Assembly: GCA_025057755.1 (NCBI GenBank)
Contig: JANWVC010000005.1
Location: forward strand, 258,071-322,070
DNA length: 64,000 bases
DNA from: Limisphaera sp.
GTDB lineage: Bacteria > Verrucomicrobiota > Verrucomicrobiia > Limisphaerales > Limisphaeraceae
Direction: 5' to 3'
Below the pieces are notes generated by a model that saw only the letters and a list, made by a program, of their open reading frames with translations, searched no databases and was not told the DNA's origin. This document shows, piece after piece, positions 61,245 through 64,000 of the stretch. Numbering within the stretch: position 1 is the first letter of the stretch; every line of letters begins with the position of its first letter. A program made the position numbers and the translations under genes.

Positions 61245-62813
61245 TCACATTCGAACCGGCACGGGACGCACTGGTGCTGGGGATAGCGCCGCTGCCGGCT
61301 CTGCCGGAATCGCCGTTTGTGCGCGAGGCGCCTCCTGCGCTACAGCCAGACCTCGATTGACTGCGATGCTGAACGCCACCAAGCCAGTGAAATAATAGAA
61401 CTCTGCGTAGAAGGCTCCGAAGACGACCATGAAATGGATGACGCGGGCACAGAACAAGGCCAAGAGGAACGTATTTAAGGTACGCAACTCAGGCGGGCCA
61501 TAGCGATAGTTCCGCAACAGGATCCGCCAGCTCGCGTACCAAAACCACAAGACCCCAATGGCGCCCCATACCCCCAAGGGCACAATCACGGATAGCGGGC
61601 CGTTGTGATAATCGCCGGCCAACTCCGCCAATTCCCCCGGCGTGAGCTCTCCCTGGCCGCGAACAGGATCAAACCTCCGAAATTGCGCAAACTCGAGATC
61701 CCGCACATTAATTGCATAGCCCTTACCTAACCAAAAGTATCGGGGCACATCCACCAGCACCCGTTGCCACAGCTCAAGTCGCCATTGAGTCGAAAGCCGC
61801 GCATCTTCCCGCACTTGTTCCAGGCCCAGCCAGGGTATCCAAGCTAGCGAACGCTGCACCTGATAAGGCAACTTGTGCGAAATGGGCAAAAGTGAGATGA
61901 ACAGGCCCGCGATCGTTATCCATAGCGGCAAGTATCGCCACTTCAAGAATCCTTCCAGATAAAACTGAATCGCTAAAATTAACGCCGCCAGGAGCACGAA
62001 GCTTCGGTAGCCGCCAAAGGCAACACCGACTGTGAGCGTCAGAGCAATGACTAAACGCCACGGTCTCCGTATGTCAAATATCCCTCTTAGCCCGTACCGA
62101 GCGGTCATGTAACACAAACCGCACAGGGAGGCCGTGGCCACTCCATACATGCGCCCCACCTGGAGCCCAGTCGGACTTGGAGCAAACAGGGTGGAGCGCT
62201 CCACGGGAAAAATGTAATAAACCCACCGCAGCCAGTCGGGTACCAAGGCGACAGCACTGCTGAGAGCCAGTGTCAGGCCCCCGAGAAAGAAATAACCGGT
62301 GTAAAGCAGCGCCTTTTCCGGAGGGATGGGTTTAGCACTCAAAGCGAAAAAGCCCAAAATGGCGCCCGCCAATGCCACGTACCGACTGCCCCCTCCCACT
62401 TCGGATCCAATAAAGCCAAAACCGGCTCCACCCGTGAGCACGTAAGTCACCACGATTACCGCGCTCAGGTACACCAGCGCCCAAGTCACGGAAGGCACCA
62501 GGATCGGCTTCTGCCGGCGGTCCAACGCATAAACAAGCAGGATAATAATGATGCTCACGCACGTTAGGGCCAATCGCATGGGCGGCCTGCCCGGTAAAAA
62601 CGGCACCACCGCCAGCGTGTGCCAGGATAAAATAAGCAGCGGCTGGTGCCAGTTGAGCAGGATCGGAATCAGCAAAATCAAAAAGACCGTCCCGAGCACC
62701 AAGAAGGAAGTGAAATCCATCGGGTCGGCCAGATAATAACCTAACACCGCCGCCAGAGGCAGGCAGATGGTGTACACCAACGCCGACCGAACAACTTGTC
62801 GAGGGTCAGTCAT
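61245..62813 (-). CDS. O-antigen ligase/polymerase-like membrane protein
   Basis: A 522-residue multi-pass protein with about 10-12 hydrophobic spans. A long loop (WIPWLGLEQVREDARLSTQWRLELWQRVLVDVPRYFWLGKGYAINVRD) is followed by DYHNGPLSVIVPLGVWGAIGVLWFW. That order, with an R.ELW segment before the loop and a HN.xL..xxx.G segment after it, is typical of Wzy/WaaL/O-antigen ligase family proteins that polymerise or attach surface glycans. The C-terminus is a Pro/Ala-rich tail. Start MTDPRQVVRS at 62813 is the only good choice. No other glycan-assembly genes are adjacent within the window. Confidence 0.82.
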   Translation of the reverse strand: MTDPRQVVRSALVYTICLPLAAVLGYYLADPMDFTSFLVLGTVFLILLIPILLNWHQPLLILSWHTLAVVPFLPGRPPMRLALTCVSIIIILLVYALDRRQKPILVPSVTWALVYLSAVIVVTYVLTGGAGFGFIGSEVGGGSRYVALAGAILGFFALSAKPIPPEKALLYTGYFFLGGLTLALSSAVALVPDWLRWVYYIFPVERSTLFAPSPTGLQVGRMYGVATASLCGLCYMTARYGLRGIFDIRRPWRLVIALTLTVGVAFGGYRSFVLLAALILAIQFYLEGFLKWRYLPLWITIAGLFISLLPISHKLPYQVQRSLAWIPWLGLEQVREDARLSTQWRLELWQRVLVDVPRYFWLGKGYAINVRDLEFAQFRRFDPVRGQGELTPGELAELAGDYHNGPLSVIVPLGVWGAIGVLWFWYASWRILLRNYRYGPPELRTLNTFLLALFCARVIHFMVVFGAFYAEFYYFTGLVAFSIAVNRGLAVAQEAPRAQTAIPAEPAAALSPAPVRPVPVRM

Positions 62814-63214
62814 GGATATGCAATCCTATATACGTTCGATTTGAGCCTACGGAACTTCGAACGTGGTTTCCAGCCCGGGTTTTCAAAATCTGACCGTGAC
62901 TTCCGTCACACTTGGAGCCATCAAGCAGCTCTGAGCGGACAAACGGCTGGGATGCTTGTCCCACGACTCGTGGCGCTGCTTTGGCCAAAATCCAAGAGCA
63001 TCAACCTGGGTGGTAGCCTTTGAGCGCCGGAACTCACTTTCTTTACCGGTGAGCAAGCATCCGCAATCGCAACAACGGGGGTGCCGTGCTGAAAGCGAGC
63101 GACCGCTTGAGGAGGATTGGCTCACCCGAAACGTGCTGGGCCAAAGGGCATTCCGTGCCGCCCGAGGGCCGCCTGGCAACGCCATCCGTAAGCGCTGCCC
63201 CTATTGGCAAGTTT
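62814..63214. other. Intergenic stretch between divergent genes
   Basis: About 400 bases that should hold both divergent promoters. No boxes or RNA elements were assigned. The ABC frame stays open upstream of its likely start codon, so the gene could begin earlier. Confidence 0.35.
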
Positions 63215-64000
63215 GTGGAGTGTGCTACAAATGAGGACGTGCAGAGCTTATCAGTGGACGGGATTCTCGCAGAAGGAGGCGCGGAAACCGAGCCAGAGCC
63301 GTGTGCTTTGCCCGCGGTGGAATGCTGGAATCTGGCCCGCCGATTTGGCGATGTTACGGCACTGGATGGGGTTTCTCTCACGGTATATCGGGGCGAGTTT
63401 TTCTCTCTGCTCGGGCCTTCCGGTTGCGGTAAAACCACCCTGTTGCGTCTGTTGGCAGGATTAGATGCTCCGAATTCCGGTTACATCCGGCTCCTGGGGG
63501 TGGACATGACAGGGGTACCGCCGCAACAACGTCCAGTAAACACAGTGTTTCAGTCCTATGCGTTGTTTCCCCATTTAACGGTGTATGAGAACGTAGCGTT
63601 TGGCCTGCGGATGAAACGGCTTCCAGAGCCGATGGTAGAGCGCAAGGTGCGAGAGGCCTTGGCGTTGACACGTATCCACGGTTTGGAGCAGCGCAAACCT
63701 GCGGAGCTTTCCGGTGGCCAACAGCAGCGGGTGGCACTGGCTCGTGCATTGGTCAATGAGCCTGCGGTGTTGCTGCTCGACGAGCCGTTGGGGGCGCTGG
63801 ATGTCCATCTTCGCAAACAGTTACAAACGGAGCTTCGCCAGATGCAACGGCGCCTGGGGTTAACTTTCATTCACGTCACTCATGACCAGGAGGAAGCATT
63901 CACCTTGAGCGACCGGATAGCAGTCATGAGAGCGGGTCGAATTGAGCAAGTGGGCACGCCGCGCCAACTCTATGAACAGCCGCGCACGCGTTTCGTGGCG
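63215..64000 (+). CDS. ABC transporter ATPase, PotA/FbpC type, truncated by window edge
   Basis: Cytoplasmic ATPase of a spermidine/putrescine-, iron- or sulfate-type importer. From a likely GTG at 63215 the frame runs off the window after 262 codons; a GTG at 63239 is another possible start. Walker A GPSGCGKT is at 67-74, the Q-loop is in [10 protein letters not shown] (Q113), the ABC signature is LSGGQQQR (165-172), Walker B is LLLDEP (186-191), D-loop ALD, and the H-loop is VTHDQEEA (H223). The [14 protein letters not shown] and [14 protein letters not shown] segments fit the MalK/PotA group. The C-terminal TOBE domain is outside the window, so substrate cannot be fixed. Confidence 0.93.
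   Translation, partial: MECATNEDVQSLSVDGILAEGGAETEPEPCALPAVECWNLARRFGDVTALDGVSLTVYRGEFFSLLGPSGCGKTTLLRLLAGLDAPNSGYIRLLGVDMTGVPPQQRPVNTVFQSYALFPHLTVYENVAFGLRMKRLPEPMVERKVREALALTRIHGLEQRKPAELSGGQQQRVALARALVNEPAVLLLDEPLGALDVHLRKQLQTELRQMQRRLGLTFIHVTHDQEEAFTLSDRIAVMRAGRIEQVGTPRQLYEQPRTRFVA

Overview
The window looks like a GC-rich chromosome segment from a member of the Verrucomicrobiota (inference). The grounds are an LPDAGGT-type (VPDSG-like) C-terminal sorting signal, a DUF4914-type protein, a sialate O-acetylesterase and several secreted beta-helix or glycan-active proteins, a single-membrane-anchor system II cytochrome c maturation pair, and a dnaX lacking the usual zinc cysteines. No plasmid, phage, insertion sequence, CRISPR or rRNA signal is visible. 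Genes sit on both strands in short operons, separated by unusually long stretches (up to about 1.8 kb) that hold no convincing gene.

Layout. 1-1331: 3'-truncated dnaX on the minus strand with the 4.5S SRP RNA (ffs) just upstream. 1500-5821 (minus): a two-domain lipoprotein, ResB and CcsA, a cytochrome c maturation operon. 5997-7679 (minus): Rho with a long N-terminal extension. 8097-10760 (plus): a large TPR envelope protein. 10916-11790 (minus): ribosomal proteins L13-S9 behind a near-consensus promoter. 12011-13042 (plus): cydB without cydA. 13180-13255: tRNA-Ile2(CAU). 13919-15395 (minus): EVE-domain protein and a NaChBac/NavAb-type sodium channel. 16201-20175 (plus): UPF0145 protein, YebC, MMPL/RND exporter. 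20704-23236 (plus): lipoprotein, WYL regulator and a PagL-like lipid A deacylase.

23400-29721 is a carbohydrate locus: sialate O-acetylesterase, ROK kinase, a beta-helix protein and a pectate-lyase-3-like protein. 29882-36549 (minus) is the most unusual operon: a PEPCK-like DUF4914 protein, purK, ilvD, purE, sbtA and sbtB. From purK onward the genes overlap or nearly touch, so a bicarbonate-using purine enzyme is transcribed together with a bicarbonate transporter and its PII-like regulator. 38377-41714 holds an exosortase-type substrate, an unknown protein and a secreted protein with thrombospondin type 3 motifs. 41730-45479 is an AddA-like helicase-nuclease. 45684-49912 holds an unknown protein, an isochorismatase-fold hydrolase, an endonuclease III-like protein and a fucose-isomerase-like protein. 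51417-56446 (minus) holds hisS, a large secreted carbohydrate-active candidate, the FluC fluoride channel and DUF190. 57042-58448 holds an HU/IHF protein and a GspC-like proline-rich protein. 59772-61131 is a broken glycoside hydrolase with two Trp-to-stop changes and a frameshift. 61245-62813 is an O-antigen-ligase-like membrane protein. The window ends inside a PotA-type ABC ATPase.

The genes point to a Gram-negative-type, polysaccharide-using heterotroph with c-type cytochromes and a bd-type oxidase. All functional calls come from recognising sequence motifs by eye; no database search was run.
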